Assembly: GCA_030533445.1 (NCBI GenBank)
Contig: JARPUW010000553.1
Span: 248,001 to 312,000 of the forward strand
Reading direction: 5' to 3'
Source of the DNA: Cyprinodon diabolis
Lineage: Eukaryota; Chordata; Actinopteri; Cyprinodontiformes; Cyprinodontidae
DNA: 64,000 bases
Shown: piece by piece, positions 49,101 through 61,600 of the stretch
How positions within the stretch are numbered: the stretch's first letter is position 1
Layout: each line of letters starts with the position of its first letter
Made by a program: the position numbers and the translations under genes
The notes under the pieces: model-generated
What the model was told of the DNA's origin: nothing
The model's database searches: none
What the model saw: only the letters and a program-made list of their open reading frames with translations

Positions 49101-52100
49101 TGGTGCTTCTGGAACCTTGAGCTGCTGGAACCTTGAGCTGCTGGTGCTTCTGGAACCTTGAGCTGCTGGAACCTTGAGCTGCTGGAACCTTGAGCTGCTG
49201 GTGCTTCTGGAACCTTGAGCATCTGGAGCCTTGAGCTTCTGGAACCTTGAGCTGCTGGAGCCTTGAGCTTCTGGAACCTTGAGCTGCTGGAGCCTTGAGC
49301 TGCTGGTGCTTCTGGAACCTTGAGCTGCTGAAGCCTTGAGCTCCTGGAACCTTGAGCTGCTGGAACCTTGAGCTGCTGGAACCTTGAGCTTCTGGAACCT
49401 TGAGCTGCTGGTGCTTCTGGAACCTTGAGCTGCTGGAACCTTGAGCTGCTGGAACCTTGAGCTGCTGGTGCTTCTGGAACCTTGAGCATCTGGAGCCTTG
49501 AGCCTCTGGAACCTTGAGCTGCTGGAGCCTTGAGCTGCTGGTGCTTCTGGAACCTTGAGCTGCTGGAACCTTGAGCTGCTGGTGCTTCTGGAACCTTGAG
49601 CTGCAGGAACCTTGAGCTGCTGGTGCTTCTGGAACCTTGAGCATCGGGAGCCTTGAGCTTCTGGAACCTTGAGCTGCTGGAGCCTTGAGCTGCTGGTGCT
49701 TCTGGAACCTTGAGCTGCTGGAGCCTTGAGCTCCTGGAACATTGAGCTGCTGGAACCTTGAGCTGCTGGAACCTTTAGCTTCTGGAACCTTGAGCTGCTG
49801 GAACCTTGAGCTGCTGGTGCTTCTGGAACCTTGAGCTGCTGGTGCTTCTGGAACCTTGAGCTGCTGGAACCTTGAGCTGCTGGTGCTTCTGGAACCTTGA
49901 GCTGCTGGAACCTTGAGCTGCTGGAAACTTGAGCTGCTGGAACCTTGAGCTGCTGGTGCTTCTGGAACCTTGAGCATCTGGAGCATTGACCTTCTGGAAC
50001 CTTGAGCTGCTGGAGCCTTGAGCTGCTGGTGCTTCTGGAGCCTTGAGCTGCTGGAACCTTGAGCTGCTGGAACCTTGAGCTGCTGGAACCTTGAGCTGCT
50101 GGTGCTTCTGGAACCTTGAGCTGCTGGAACCTTGAGCTGCTGGTGCTTCTGGAACCTTGAGCTGCTGGAACCTTGAGCTGCTGGTGCTTCTGGAACCTTG
50201 AGCTGCTGGTGCTTCTGGAACCTTGAGCTGCTGGAACCTTGAGCTGCTGGTGCTTCTGGAACCTTGAGCTGCTGGAACCTTGAGCTGCTGGAAACTTGAG
50301 CTGCTGGAACCTTGAGCTGCTGGTGCTTCTGGAACCTTGAGCATCTGGAGCATTGACCTTCTGGAACCTTGAGCTGCTGGAGCCTTGAGCTGCTGGTGCT
50401 TCTGGAGCCTTGAGCTGCTGGAACCTTGAGCTGCTGGAACCTTGAGCTGCTGGTGCTTCTGGAACCTTGAGCTGCTGGAACCTTGAGCTGCTGGTGCTTC
50501 TGGAACCTTGAGCTGCTGGAACCTTGAGCTGCTGGAACCTTGAGCTGCTGGTGCTTCTGGAACCTTGAGCATCTGGAGCCTTGAGCTTCTGGAACCTTGA
50601 GCTGCTGGAGCCTTGAGCTGCTGGTGCTTCTGGAACCTTGAGCTGCTGGAACCTTGAGCTGCTGGAACCTTGAGCTGCTGGTGCTTCTGGAACCTTGAGC
50701 ATCTGGAGCCTTGAGCTTCTGGAACCTTGAGCTGCTGGAGCCTTGAGCTGCTGGTGCTTCTGGAACCTTGAGCTGCTGGAGCCTTGAGCTCCTGGAACCT
50801 TGAGCTGCTGGAACCTTGACCTACTGGAACCTTGAGCTTCTGGAACCTTGAGCTAGTGGTGCTTCTGGAACCTTGAGCTGCTGGAACCTTGAGCTGCTGG
50901 TGCTTCTGGAACCTTGAGCTGCTGGTGCTTCTGGAACCTTGAGCTGCTGGAACCTTGAGCTGCTGGTGCTTCTGGAACCTTGAGCTGCTGGAACCTTGAG
51001 CTGCTGGTGCTTCTGGAATCTTGAGCTTCTGGAACCTTGAGCTGCTGGTGCTTCTGGAACCTTGAGCTGCTGGAACCTTCAGCTGCTGGTGCTTCTGGAA
51101 CCTTGAGCTGGTGGAACCTTGAGCTGCTGGTGCTTCTGGAACCTTGAGCATCTGGAGCCTTGAGCTTCTGGAACCTTGAGCTGCTGGAGCCTTGAGCTGC
51201 TGGTGCTTGTGGAACCTTGAGCTGCTGGAGCCTTGAGCTCCTGGAAGCTTGAGCTGCTGGAACCTTGAGCTGCTGGAACCTTGAGCTTCTGGAACCTTGA
51301 GCTGCTGGTGCTTCTGGAACCTTGAGCTGCTGGAACCTTGAGCTGCTGGTGCTTCTGGAACCTTGAGCTGCTGGAACCTTGAGCTGCTGGAACCTTGAGC
51401 TGCTGGAACCTTGAGCTGCTGGTGCTTCTGGAACCTTGAGCATCTGGAGCCTTGAGCTTCTGGAACCTTGAGCTGCTGGAGCCTTGAGCTGCTGGTGCTT
51501 CTGGAACCTTGAGCTGCTGGAACCTTGAGCTGCTGGAGCCTTGAGCTGCTGGTGCTTCTGTAACCTTGAGCTGCTGGAACCTTGAGCTGCTGCAGCCTTG
51601 AGCAGCTGGTGCTTCTGGAACCTTGAGCTGCTGGAACCTTGAGCTGCTGGTGCTTCTTGAACCTTGAGCTGCTGGAACCTTGAGCTGCTGGATCCTTGAA
51701 CTGCTGGAACCTTGAGCTTCTGGAACCTTGAGCTGCTGGAACCTTGAGCTGCTGGTGCTTCTGGAACCTTGAGCTGCTGGAACCTTGAGCTGCTGGAGCC
51801 TTGAGCTGCTGGTGCTTCTGGAACCTTGAGCTGCTGGAACCTTGAGCTGCTGGAACCTTGAGCTGCTGAAACCTTGAGCTGCTGGAACCTTGAGCTGCTG
51901 GAGCTTTGAGCTGCTGGAGCTTCTGGAACCTTGAGCTTCTGGAACCTTGAGCATCTGGAGCCTTGAGCTTCTGGAACCTTGAGCTGTTGAAGCCTTGAGC
52001 TTCTGGAACCTTCAGCTGCTGGAGCCTTGAGCTTCTGGAACCTTGAGCTGCTGGAACCTTGAGCTGCTGGAACCTTGAGCTGCTGGTGCTTCTGGAACCT

Positions 52101-52150
52101 TGAGCTGCTGGAACCTTGAGCTGCTGGTGCTTCTGGAACCTTGAGCTGCT
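49101..52150. repeat. C-type region 2
   Basis: The first part repeats the end of B1 and start of C1: GCTGCTGAAG at 49,324, CTGCAGG at 49,601, GCATCGGG at 49,641 and TTA at 49,775 are all 37,416 bp from their partners. AGCATTGACC recurs at 49,982 and 50,349 (367 bp apart, against 392 bp near 12.6 kb, a difference of one 25-bp unit). GACCTACTGG is at 50,819. CTGCAGCCTTGAGCAGC at 51,594 matches 16,787 at a lag of 34,807, and that match continues past 52,150. Confidence 0.8.
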
Positions 52151-55100
52151 GGAACCTTGAGCTGCTGGAACCTTGAGCTGCTGGTGCTTCTGGAACCTTG
52201 AGCTGCTGGAACCTTGAGCTAATGGAACCTTGAGCTGCTGGTGCTTCTGGAACCTTGAGCTGCTGGAACCTTGAGCTGCTGGTGCTTCTGGAACCTTGAG
52301 CATCTGGAGCCTTGAGCTTCTGGAGCCTTGAGCATCTGGAGCCTTGAGCTTCTGGAACCTTGAGCTGCTGGAGCCTTGAGCTGCTGGTGCTTCTGGAACC
52401 TTGAGCTGCTGGAACCTTGAGCTGCTGGAACCTTGAGCTGCTGGTGCTTTCGGAACCTTGAGCTGCTGGAACCTTGAGCTGCTGGTGCTTCTGGAACCTT
52501 GAGCTTCTGGAGCCTTGAGCTTCTGGAACCTTGAGCTGCTGGAGCCTTGAGCTGCTGGTGCTTCTGGAACCTTGAGCTGCTGGAACCTTGAGCTGCTGGA
52601 ACCTTGAGCTGCTGGTGCTTCTGGAACCTTGAGCTGCTGGAACCTTGAGCTGCTGGTGCTTCTGGAACCTTGAGCTGCTGGAACCTTGAGCTGCTGGTGC
52701 TTCTGGAACCTTGAGCTTCTGGAATCTTGAGCTGCTGGAACCTTGAGCTTCTGGAGCCTTGAGCTGCTGGAACCTTGAAGTGCTGGAGCCTTTTAACTGC
52801 TGGAACCTTGAGCTGCTGGAACCTTGAGCTGCTGGAACCTTGAGCTGCTGGAGCGTTGAGCTGCTGGTGCTTCTGGAACCTTGAGCTTCTGGAACTTTGA
52901 GCTTCTGGAACCTTGAGCTGCTGGAGCCTTGAGCTTCTGGAACCTTGAGCTGCTGAAGCCTTGAGCTGCTGGAACCTTGAGCTGCTGGTGCTTCTGGAAC
53001 CTTGAGCTGCTGGAACCTTGAGCTGCTGGTGCTTCTGGAACCTTGAGCTGCTGGAACCTTGAGCTTCTGGTGCTTCTGGAACCTTGAGCTTCTGGAACCT
53101 TGAGCTGCTGGTGCTTCTGGAACCTTGAGCATCTGGAGCCTTGAGCCTCTGGAACCTTGAGCTGCTGGAGCCTTGAGCTGCTGGTGCTTCTGGAACCTTG
53201 AGCTGCTGGAACCTTGAGCTGCTGGTGCTTCTGGAACCTTGAGCTGCTGGAACCTTGAGCTGCTGGTGCTTCTGGAACCTTGAGCATCGGGAGCCTTGAG
53301 CTTCTGGAACCTTGAGCTGCTGGAGCCTTGAGCTGCTGGTGCTTCTGGAACCTTGAGCTGCTGGAGCCTTGAGCTCCTGGAACATTGAGCTGCTGGAACC
53401 TTGAGCTGCTGGAACCTTGAGCTTCTGGAACCTTGAGCTGCTGGTGCTTCTGGAACCTTGAGCTGCTGGAACCTTGAGCTGCTGGTGCTTCTGGAAACTT
53501 GAGCTTCTGGAGCCTTGAGCTGCTGGAACCTTGAGCTGCTGGTGCTTCTGGAACCTTGAGCATCTGGAGCCTTGAGCCTCTGGAACCTTGAGCTGCTGGA
53601 GCCTTGAGCTGCTGGTGCTTCTGGAACCTTGAGCTGCTGGAACCTTGAGCTGCTGGTGCTTCTGGAACCTTGAGCTGCTGGAACCTTGAGCTGCTGGAAC
53701 CTTGAGCTGCTGGTGCTTCTGGAACCTTGAGCATCTGGAGCCTTGAGCTTCTGGAACCTTGAGCTGCTGGATCCTTGAGCTGCTGGTGCTTCTGGAGCCT
53801 TGAGCTGCTGGAACCTTGAAGTGCTGGAACCTTGAGCTGCTGGAACCTTGAGCTGCTGGAACCTTGAGCTGCTGGAGCTTTGAGCTGCTGGTGCTTCTGG
53901 AACCTTGAGCTTCTGGAACCTTGAGCTGCTGGAACCTTGAGCTGCTGGAACCTTGAGCTTCTGGTGCTTCTGGAACCTTGAGCTTCTGGAACCTTGAGCT
54001 GCTGGTGCTTCTGGAACCTTGAGCATCTGGAGCCTTGAGCCTCTGGAACCTTGAGCTGCTGGAGCCTTGAGCTGCTGGTGCTTCTGGAACCTTGAGCTGC
54101 TGGAACCTTGAGCTGCTGGTGCTTCTGGAACCTTGAGCTGCTGGTGCTTCTGGAACCTTGAGCATCGGGAGCCTTGAGCTTCTGGAACCTTGAGCTGCTG
54201 GAGCCTTGAGCTGCTGGTGCTTCTGGAACCTTGAGCTGCTGGAGCCTTGAGCTCCTGGAACATTGAGCTGCTGGAACCTTGAGCTGCTGGAACCTTGAGC
54301 TTCTGGAACCTTGAGCTGCTGGTGCTTCTGGAACCTTGAGCTGCTGGAACCTTGAGCTGCTGGTGCTTCTGGAAACTTGAGCTTCTGGAGCCTTGAGCTG
54401 CTGGAACCTTGAGCTGCTGGTGCTTCTGGAACCTTGAGCATCTGGAGCCTTGAGCCTCTGGAACCTTGAGCTGCTGGAGCCTTGAGCTGCTGGTGCTTCT
54501 GGAACCTTGAGCTGCTGGAACCTTGAGCTGCTGGTGCTTCTGGAACCTTGAGCTGCTGGAACCTTGAGCTGCTGGAACCTTGAGCTGCTGGTGCTTCTGG
54601 AACCTTGAGCATCTGGAGCCTTGAGCTTCTGGAACCTTGAGCTGCTGGATCCTTGAGCTGCTGGTGCTTCTGGAGCCTTGAGCTGCTGGAACCTTGAAGT
54701 GCTGGAGCCTTGAGCTGCTGGAACCTTGAGCTGCTGGAACCTTGAGCTGCTGGAACCTTGAGCTGCTGGAGCTTTGAGCTGCTGGTGCTTCTGGAACCTT
54801 GAGCTTCTGGAACCTTGAGCTGCTGGAGCCTTGAGCTTCTGGAACCTTGAGCTGCTGAAGCCTTGAGCTGCTGGAACCTTGAGCTGCTGGTGCTTCTGGA
54901 ACCTTGAGCTGCTGGAACCTTGAGCTGCTGGTGCTTCTGGAACCTTGAGCATCTGGAGCCTTGAGCTTCTGGAACCTTGAGCTGCTGGAGCCTTGAGCTG
55001 CTGGTGCTTCTGGAACCTTGAGCTGCTGGAACATTGAGCTGCTGGTGCTTCTGGAACCTTGAGCTGCTGGAACCTTGAGCTGCTGGAACCTTGAGCTGCT

Positions 55101-58100
55101 GGTGCTTCTGGAACCTTGAGCATCTGGAGCCTTGAGCTTCTGGAACCTTGAGCTGCTGGTGCTTCTGGAACCTTGAGCTGCTGGAACCTTGAGCTGCTGG
55201 AACCTTGAGCTGCTGGTGCTTCTGGAAGCTTGAGCTGCTGGTGCTTCTGGAACCTTGAGCTGCTGGAACCTTGAGCTGCTGGTGCTTCTGGAGCCTTGAG
55301 CTGCTGGAACCTTGAGCTGCTGGTGCTTCTGGAATCTTGAGCTTCTGGAACCTTGAGCTGCTGGAACCTTGACTTCTAGGAGCCTTGAGCTGCTGGAACC
55401 TTGAGCTGCTGGAACCTTGACCTACTGGAACCTTGAGCTTCTGGAACCTTGAGCTAGTGGTGCTTCTGGAACCTTGAGCTGCTGGAACCTTGAGCTGCTG
55501 GTGCTTCTGGAACCTTGAGCTGCTGGTGCTTCTGGAACCTTGAGCTGCTGGAACCTTGAGCTGCTGGTGCTTCTGGAACCTTGAGCTGCTGGAACCTTGA
55601 GCTGCTGGTACTTCTGGAATCTTGAGCTTCTGGAACCTTGAGCTGCTGGAACCTTGACTTCTAGGAGCCTGGAGCTGCTGGAACCTTGAAGTGCTGGAGC
55701 CTTGAGCTGCTGGAACCTTGAGCTGCTGGAACCTTGAGCTGCTGGTGCTTCTGGAACCTTGAGCTGCTGGAGCCTTGAGCTCCTGGAACCTTGAGCTGCT
55801 GGAACCTTGACCTACTGGAACCTTGAGCTTCTGGAACCTTGAGCTAGTGGTGCTTCTGGAACCTTGAGCTGCTGGAACCTTGAGCTGCTGGTGCTTCTGG
55901 AACCTTGAGCTGCTGGTGCTTCTGGAACCTTGAGCTGCTGGAACCTTGAGCTGCTGGTGCTTCTGGAACCTTGAGCTGCTGGAACCTTGAGCTGCTGGTG
56001 CTTCTGGAATCTTGAGCTTCTGGAACCTTGAGCCGCTGGAACCTTGACTTCTAGGAGCCTGGAGCTGCTGGAACCTTGAAGTGCTGGAGCCTTGAGCTGC
56101 TGGAACCTTGAGCTGCTGGAACCTTGAGCTGCTGGAACCTTGAGCTGCTGGAGCTTTGAGCTGCTGGTGCTTCTGGAACCTTGAGCTTCTGGAACCTTGA
56201 GCTTCTGGTGCTTCTGGAACCTTGAGCTGCTGGAACCTTGAGCTGCTGGTGCTTCTGGAACCTTGAGCTGCTGGAACCTTGAGCTGCTGGTGCTTCTGGA
56301 ACCTTGAGCTGCTGGAACCTTGAGCTGCTGGAACCTTGAGCTGCTGGTGCTTCTGGAACCTTGAGCATCTGGAGCCTTGAGCTTCTGGAACCTTGAGCTG
56401 CTGGAGCCTTGAGCTGCTGGTGTTTCTGGAACCTTGAGCTGCTGGAACCTTGAGCTGCTGGTGCTTCTGGAATCTTGAGATGCTGGAACCTTGAGCTGCT
56501 GGAACCTTGAGCTGCTGGAGCCTTGAGCTGCTGGTGCTTCTGGAACCTTGAGCTGCTGGAGCCTTGAGCTGCTGGAACCTTGAGCTGCTGGAAGCTTGAG
56601 CTGCTGGTGCTTCTGGAACCTTGAACTGCTGGAACCTTGAGCTGCTGGTGCTTCTGGAACCTTGAGCTGCTGGAACCTTGAGCTGCTGGTGCTTCTGGAA
56701 TCTTGAGATGCTGGAACCTTGAGCTGCTGGAACCTTGAGCTGCTGGAGCCTTGAGCTGCTGGTGCTTCTGGAACCTTGAGCTGCTGGAGCCTTGAGCTGC
56801 TGGAACCTTGAGCTGCTGGAAGCTTGAGCTGCTGGTGCTTCTGGAACCTTGAACTGCTGGAACCTTGAGCTGCTGGTGCTTCTGGAACCTTGAGCTGCTG
56901 GAACCTTGAGCTGCTGGAACCTTGAGCTGCTGGAGCTTTGAGCTGCTGGTGCTTCTGGAACCTTGAGCTTCTGGAACCTTGAGCTTCTGGTGCTTCTGGA
57001 ACCTTGAGCTGCTGGAACCTTGAGCTGCTGGTGCTTCTGGAACCTTGAGCTGCTGGAACCTTGAGCTGCTGGTGCTTCTGGAACCTTGAGCTGCTGGAAC
57101 CTTGAGCTGCTGGAACCTTGAGCTGCTGGTGCTTCTGGAACCTTGAGCATCTGGAGCCTTGAGCTTCTGGAACCTTGAGCTGCTGGAGCCTTGAGCTGCT
57201 GGTGCTTCTGGAACCTTGAGCTGCTGGAGCCTTGAGCTGCTGGAACCTTGAGCTGCTGGAGCTTTGAGCTGCTGGAGCTTCTGGAACCTTGAGCTGCTGG
57301 AACCTTGAGCTGCTGGTGCTTCTGGAACCTTGAGATGCTGAAACCTTGAGCTCCTGGAACCTTGAGCTGCTGGAACCTTGAGCTGCTGGAGCTTTGAGCT
57401 GCTGGTGCTTCTGGAACCTTGAGCTGCTGGTGCTTCTGGAACCTTGAGCTGCTGGAACCTTGAGCTGCTGGAACCTTGAGCTGCTGGTGCTTCTGGAACC
57501 TTGAGCTGCTGGAACCTTGAGCTGCTGGAACCTTGAGCTGCTGGTGCTTCTGGAACCTTAAGCATCTGGAGCCTTGAGCTTCTGGAGCCTTGAGCATCTG
57601 GAGCCTTGAGCTTCTGGAACCTTGAGCTGCTGGAGCCTTGAGCTGCTGGTGCTTCTGGAACCTTGAGCTGCTGGAACCTTGAGCTGCTGGAACCTTGAGC
57701 TGCTGGTGCTTCTGGAACCTTGAGCTGCTGGAACCTTGAGCTGCTGGTGCTTCTGGAACCTTGAGCATCTGGAGCCTTGAGCTTCTGGAACCTTGAGCTG
57801 CTGGAGCCTTGAGCTGCTGGTGCTTCTGGAACCTTGAGCTGCTGGAACCTTGAGCTGCTGGTGCTTCTGGAATCTTGAGATGCTGGAACCTTGAGCTGCT
57901 GGAACCTTGAGCTGCTGGAGCCTTGAGCTGCTGGTGCTTCTGGAACCTTGAGCTGCTGGAGCCTTGAGCTGCTGGAACCTTGAGCTGCTGGAAGCTTGAG
58001 CTGCTGGTGCTTCTGGAACCTTGAACTGCTGGAACCTTGAGCTGCTGGTGCTTCTGGAACCTTGAGCTGCTGGAACCTTGAGCTGCTGGTACCTTGAGCT

Positions 58101-58671
58101 GCTGGTGCTTCTGGAACCTTGAGCTGCTGGAGCCTTGAGCTGCTGGAACCTTGAGCTGCTGGAAGCTTGAGCTGCTGGTGCTTCTGGAACCTTGAACTGC
58201 TGGAACCTTGAGCTGCTGGTGCTTCTGGAACCTTGAGCTGCTGGAACCTTGAGCTGCTGGAACCTTGAGCTGCTGGAGCCTTGAGCTGCTGGTGCTTCTG
58301 GAACATTGAGCTGCTGGAACCTTGAGCTGCTGGAACCTTGAGCTGCTGGAACTTTGAGCTTCTGGAACCTTGAGCTGCTGGAGCCTTGAGCTGCTGGTGC
58401 TTCTGGAACCTTGAGCTGCTGGAACCTTGAGCTTCTGGAACCTCTAGCTTCTGGAGCCTTGAGCTGCTGTAACCTTGAGCTGCTGGAACATTGAGCTGCT
58501 GGAACCTTGAGCTGCTGGAACCTTGAGCTGCTGGTGCTTCTGGAACCTTGAGCATCTGGAGCCTTGAGCTTCTGGAACCTTGAGCTGCTGGAGCCTTGAG
58601 CTGCTGGTGCTTCTGGAACCTTGAGCTGCTGGAACCTTGAGCTGCTGGAACCTTGAGCTGCTGGTGCTTTC
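52151..58671. repeat. 6,521-bp direct duplication, copy 1
   Basis: The copy holds the end of a C block, a full B block (CCTTTTAACTGC at 52,791, GCATCGGG at 53,284 and 54,162, GGATCC at 53,771 and 54,649), and a C block with GACCTACTGG at 55,420 and 55,810. Every marker recurs 6,521 bp later. The left edge is set at 52,150/52,151, where CTGCTGG faces TGCTTTCGG of 58,662-58,671. By that definition copy 1 ends at 58,671 and copy 2 begins directly after it. Confidence 0.88.
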
Positions 58672-61600
58672 GGAACCTTGAGCTGCTGGAACCTTGAGCT
58701 GCTGGTGCTTCTGGAACCTTGAGCTGCTGGAACCTTGAGCTAATGGAACCTTGAGCTGCTGGTGCTTCTGGAACCTTGAGCTGCTGGAACCTTGAGCTGC
58801 TGGTGCTTCTGGAACCTTGAGCATCTGGAGCCTTGAGCTTCTGGAGCCTTGAGCATCTGGAGCCTTGAGCTTCTGGAACCTTGAGCTGCTGGAGCCTTGA
58901 GCTGCTGGTGCTTCTGGAACCTTGAGCTGCTGGAACCTTGAGCTGCTGGAACCTTGAGCTGCTGGTGCTTTCGGAACCTTGAGCTGCTGGAACCTTGAGC
59001 TGCTGGTGCTTCTGGAACCTTGAGCTTCTGGAGCCTTGAGCTTCTGGAACCTTGAGCTGCTGGAGCCTTGAGCTGCTGGTGCTTCTGGAACCTTGAGCTG
59101 CTGGAACCTTGAGCTGCTGGAACCTTGAGCTGCTGGTGCTTCTGGAACCTTGAGCTGCTGGAACCTTGAGCTGCTGGTGCTTCTGGAACCTTGAGCTGCT
59201 GGAACCTTGAGCTGCTGGTGCTTCTGGAACCTTGAGCTTCTGGAATCTTGAGCTGCTGGAACCTTGAGCTTCTGGAGCCTTGAGCTGCTGGAACCTTGAA
59301 GTGCTGGAGCCTTTTAACTGCTGGAACCTTGAGCTGCTGGAACCTTGAGCTGCTGGAACCTTGAGCTGCTGGAGCGTTGAGCTGCTGGTGCTTCTGGAAC
59401 CTTGAGCTTCTGGAACTTTGAGCTTCTGGAACCTTGAGCTGCTGGAGCCTTGAGCTTCTGGAACCTTGAGCTGCTGAAGCCTTGAGCTGCTGGAACCTTG
59501 AGCTGCTGGTGCTTCTGGAACCTTGAGCTGCTGGAACCTTGAGCTGCTGGTGCTTCTGGAACCTTGAGCTGCTGGAACCTTGAGCTTCTGGTGCTTCTGG
59601 AACCTTGAGCTTCTGGAACCTTGAGCTGCTGGTGCTTCTGGAACCTTGAGCATCTGGAGCCTTGAGCCTCTGGAACCTTGAGCTGCTGGAGCCTTGAGCT
59701 GCTGGTGCTTCTGGAACCTTGAGCTGCTGGAACCTTGAGCTGCTGGTGCTTCTGGAACCTTGAGCTGCTGGAACCTTGAGCTGCTGGTGCTTCTGGAACC
59801 TTGAGCATCGGGAGCCTTGAGCTTCTGGAACCTTGAGCTGCTGGAGCCTTGAGCTGCTGGTGCTTCTGGAACCTTGAGCTGCTGGAGCCTTGAGCTCCTG
59901 GAACATTGAGCTGCTGGAACCTTGAGCTGCTGGAACCTTGAGCTTCTGGAACCTTGAGCTGCTGGTGCTTCTGGAACCTTGAGCTGCTGGAACCTTGAGC
60001 TGCTGGTGCTTCTGGAAACTTGAGCTTCTGGAGCCTTGAGCTGCTGGAACCTTGAGCTGCTGGTGCTTCTGGAACCTTGAGCATCTGGAGCCTTGAGCCT
60101 CTGGAACCTTGAGCTGCTGGAGCCTTGAGCTGCTGGTGCTTCTGGAACCTTGAGCTGCTGGAACCTTGAGCTGCTGGTGCTTCTGGAACCTTGAGCTGCT
60201 GGAACCTTGAGCTGCTGGAACCTTGAGCTGCTGGTGCTTCTGGAACCTTGAGCATCTGGAGCCTTGAGCTTCTGGAACCTTGAGCTGCTGGATCCTTGAG
60301 CTGCTGGTGCTTCTGGAGCCTTGAGCTGCTGGAACCTTGAAGTGCTGGAACCTTGAGCTGCTGGAACCTTGAGCTGCTGGAACCTTGAGCTGCTGGAGCT
60401 TTGAGCTGCTGGTGCTTCTGGAACCTTGAGCTTCTGGAACCTTGAGCTGCTGGAACCTTGAGCTGCTGGAACCTTGAGCTTCTGGTGCTTCTGGAACCTT
60501 GAGCTTCTGGAACCTTGAGCTGCTGGTGCTTCTGGAACCTTGAGCATCTGGAGCCTTGAGCCTCTGGAACCTTGAGCTGCTGGAGCCTTGAGCTGCTGGT
60601 GCTTCTGGAACCTTGAGCTGCTGGAACCTTGAGCTGCTGGTGCTTCTGGAACCTTGAGCTGCTGGTGCTTCTGGAACCTTGAGCATCGGGAGCCTTGAGC
60701 TTCTGGAACCTTGAGCTGCTGGAGCCTTGAGCTGCTGGTGCTTCTGGAACCTTGAGCTGCTGGAGCCTTGAGCTCCTGGAACATTGAGCTGCTGGAACCT
60801 TGAGCTGCTGGAACCTTGAGCTTCTGGAACCTTGAGCTGCTGGTGCTTCTGGAACCTTGAGCTGCTGGAACCTTGAGCTGCTGGTGCTTCTGGAAACTTG
60901 AGCTTCTGGAGCCTTGAGCTGCTGGAACCTTGAGCTGCTGGTGCTTCTGGAACCTTGAGCATCTGGAGCCTTGAGCCTCTGGAACCTTGAGCTGCTGGAG
61001 CCTTGAGCTGCTGGTGCTTCTGGAACCTTGAGCTGCTGGAACCTTGAGCTGCTGGTGCTTCTGGAACCTTGAGCTGCTGGAACCTTGAGCTGCTGGAACC
61101 TTGAGCTGCTGGTGCTTCTGGAACCTTGAGCATCTGGAGCCTTGAGCTTCTGGAACCTTGAGCTGCTGGATCCTTGAGCTGCTGGTGCTTCTGGAGCCTT
61201 GAGCTGCTGGAACCTTGAAGTGCTGGAGCCTTGAGCTGCTGGAACCTTGAGCTGCTGGAACCTTGAGCTGCTGGAACCTTGAGCTGCTGGAGCTTTGAGC
61301 TGCTGGTGCTTCTGGAACCTTGAGCTTCTGGAACCTTGAGCTGCTGGAGCCTTGAGCTTCTGGAACCTTGAGCTGCTGAAGCCTTGAGCTGCTGGAACCT
61401 TGAGCTGCTGGTGCTTCTGGAACCTTGAGCTGCTGGAACCTTGAGCTGCTGGTGCTTCTGGAACCTTGAGCATCTGGAGCCTTGAGCTTCTGGAACCTTG
61501 AGCTGCTGGAGCCTTGAGCTGCTGGTGCTTCTGGAACCTTGAGCTGCTGGAACATTGAGCTGCTGGTGCTTCTGGAACCTTGAGCTGCTGGAACCTTGAG

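Noticed and set aside
48250..51118. GCTGGTGG, identical to the E. coli Chi sequence, near 48,255 and 51,107
   Set aside because: It is a single-base variant of the unit and nothing suggests a bacterial genome. An 8-mer match has no meaning here.
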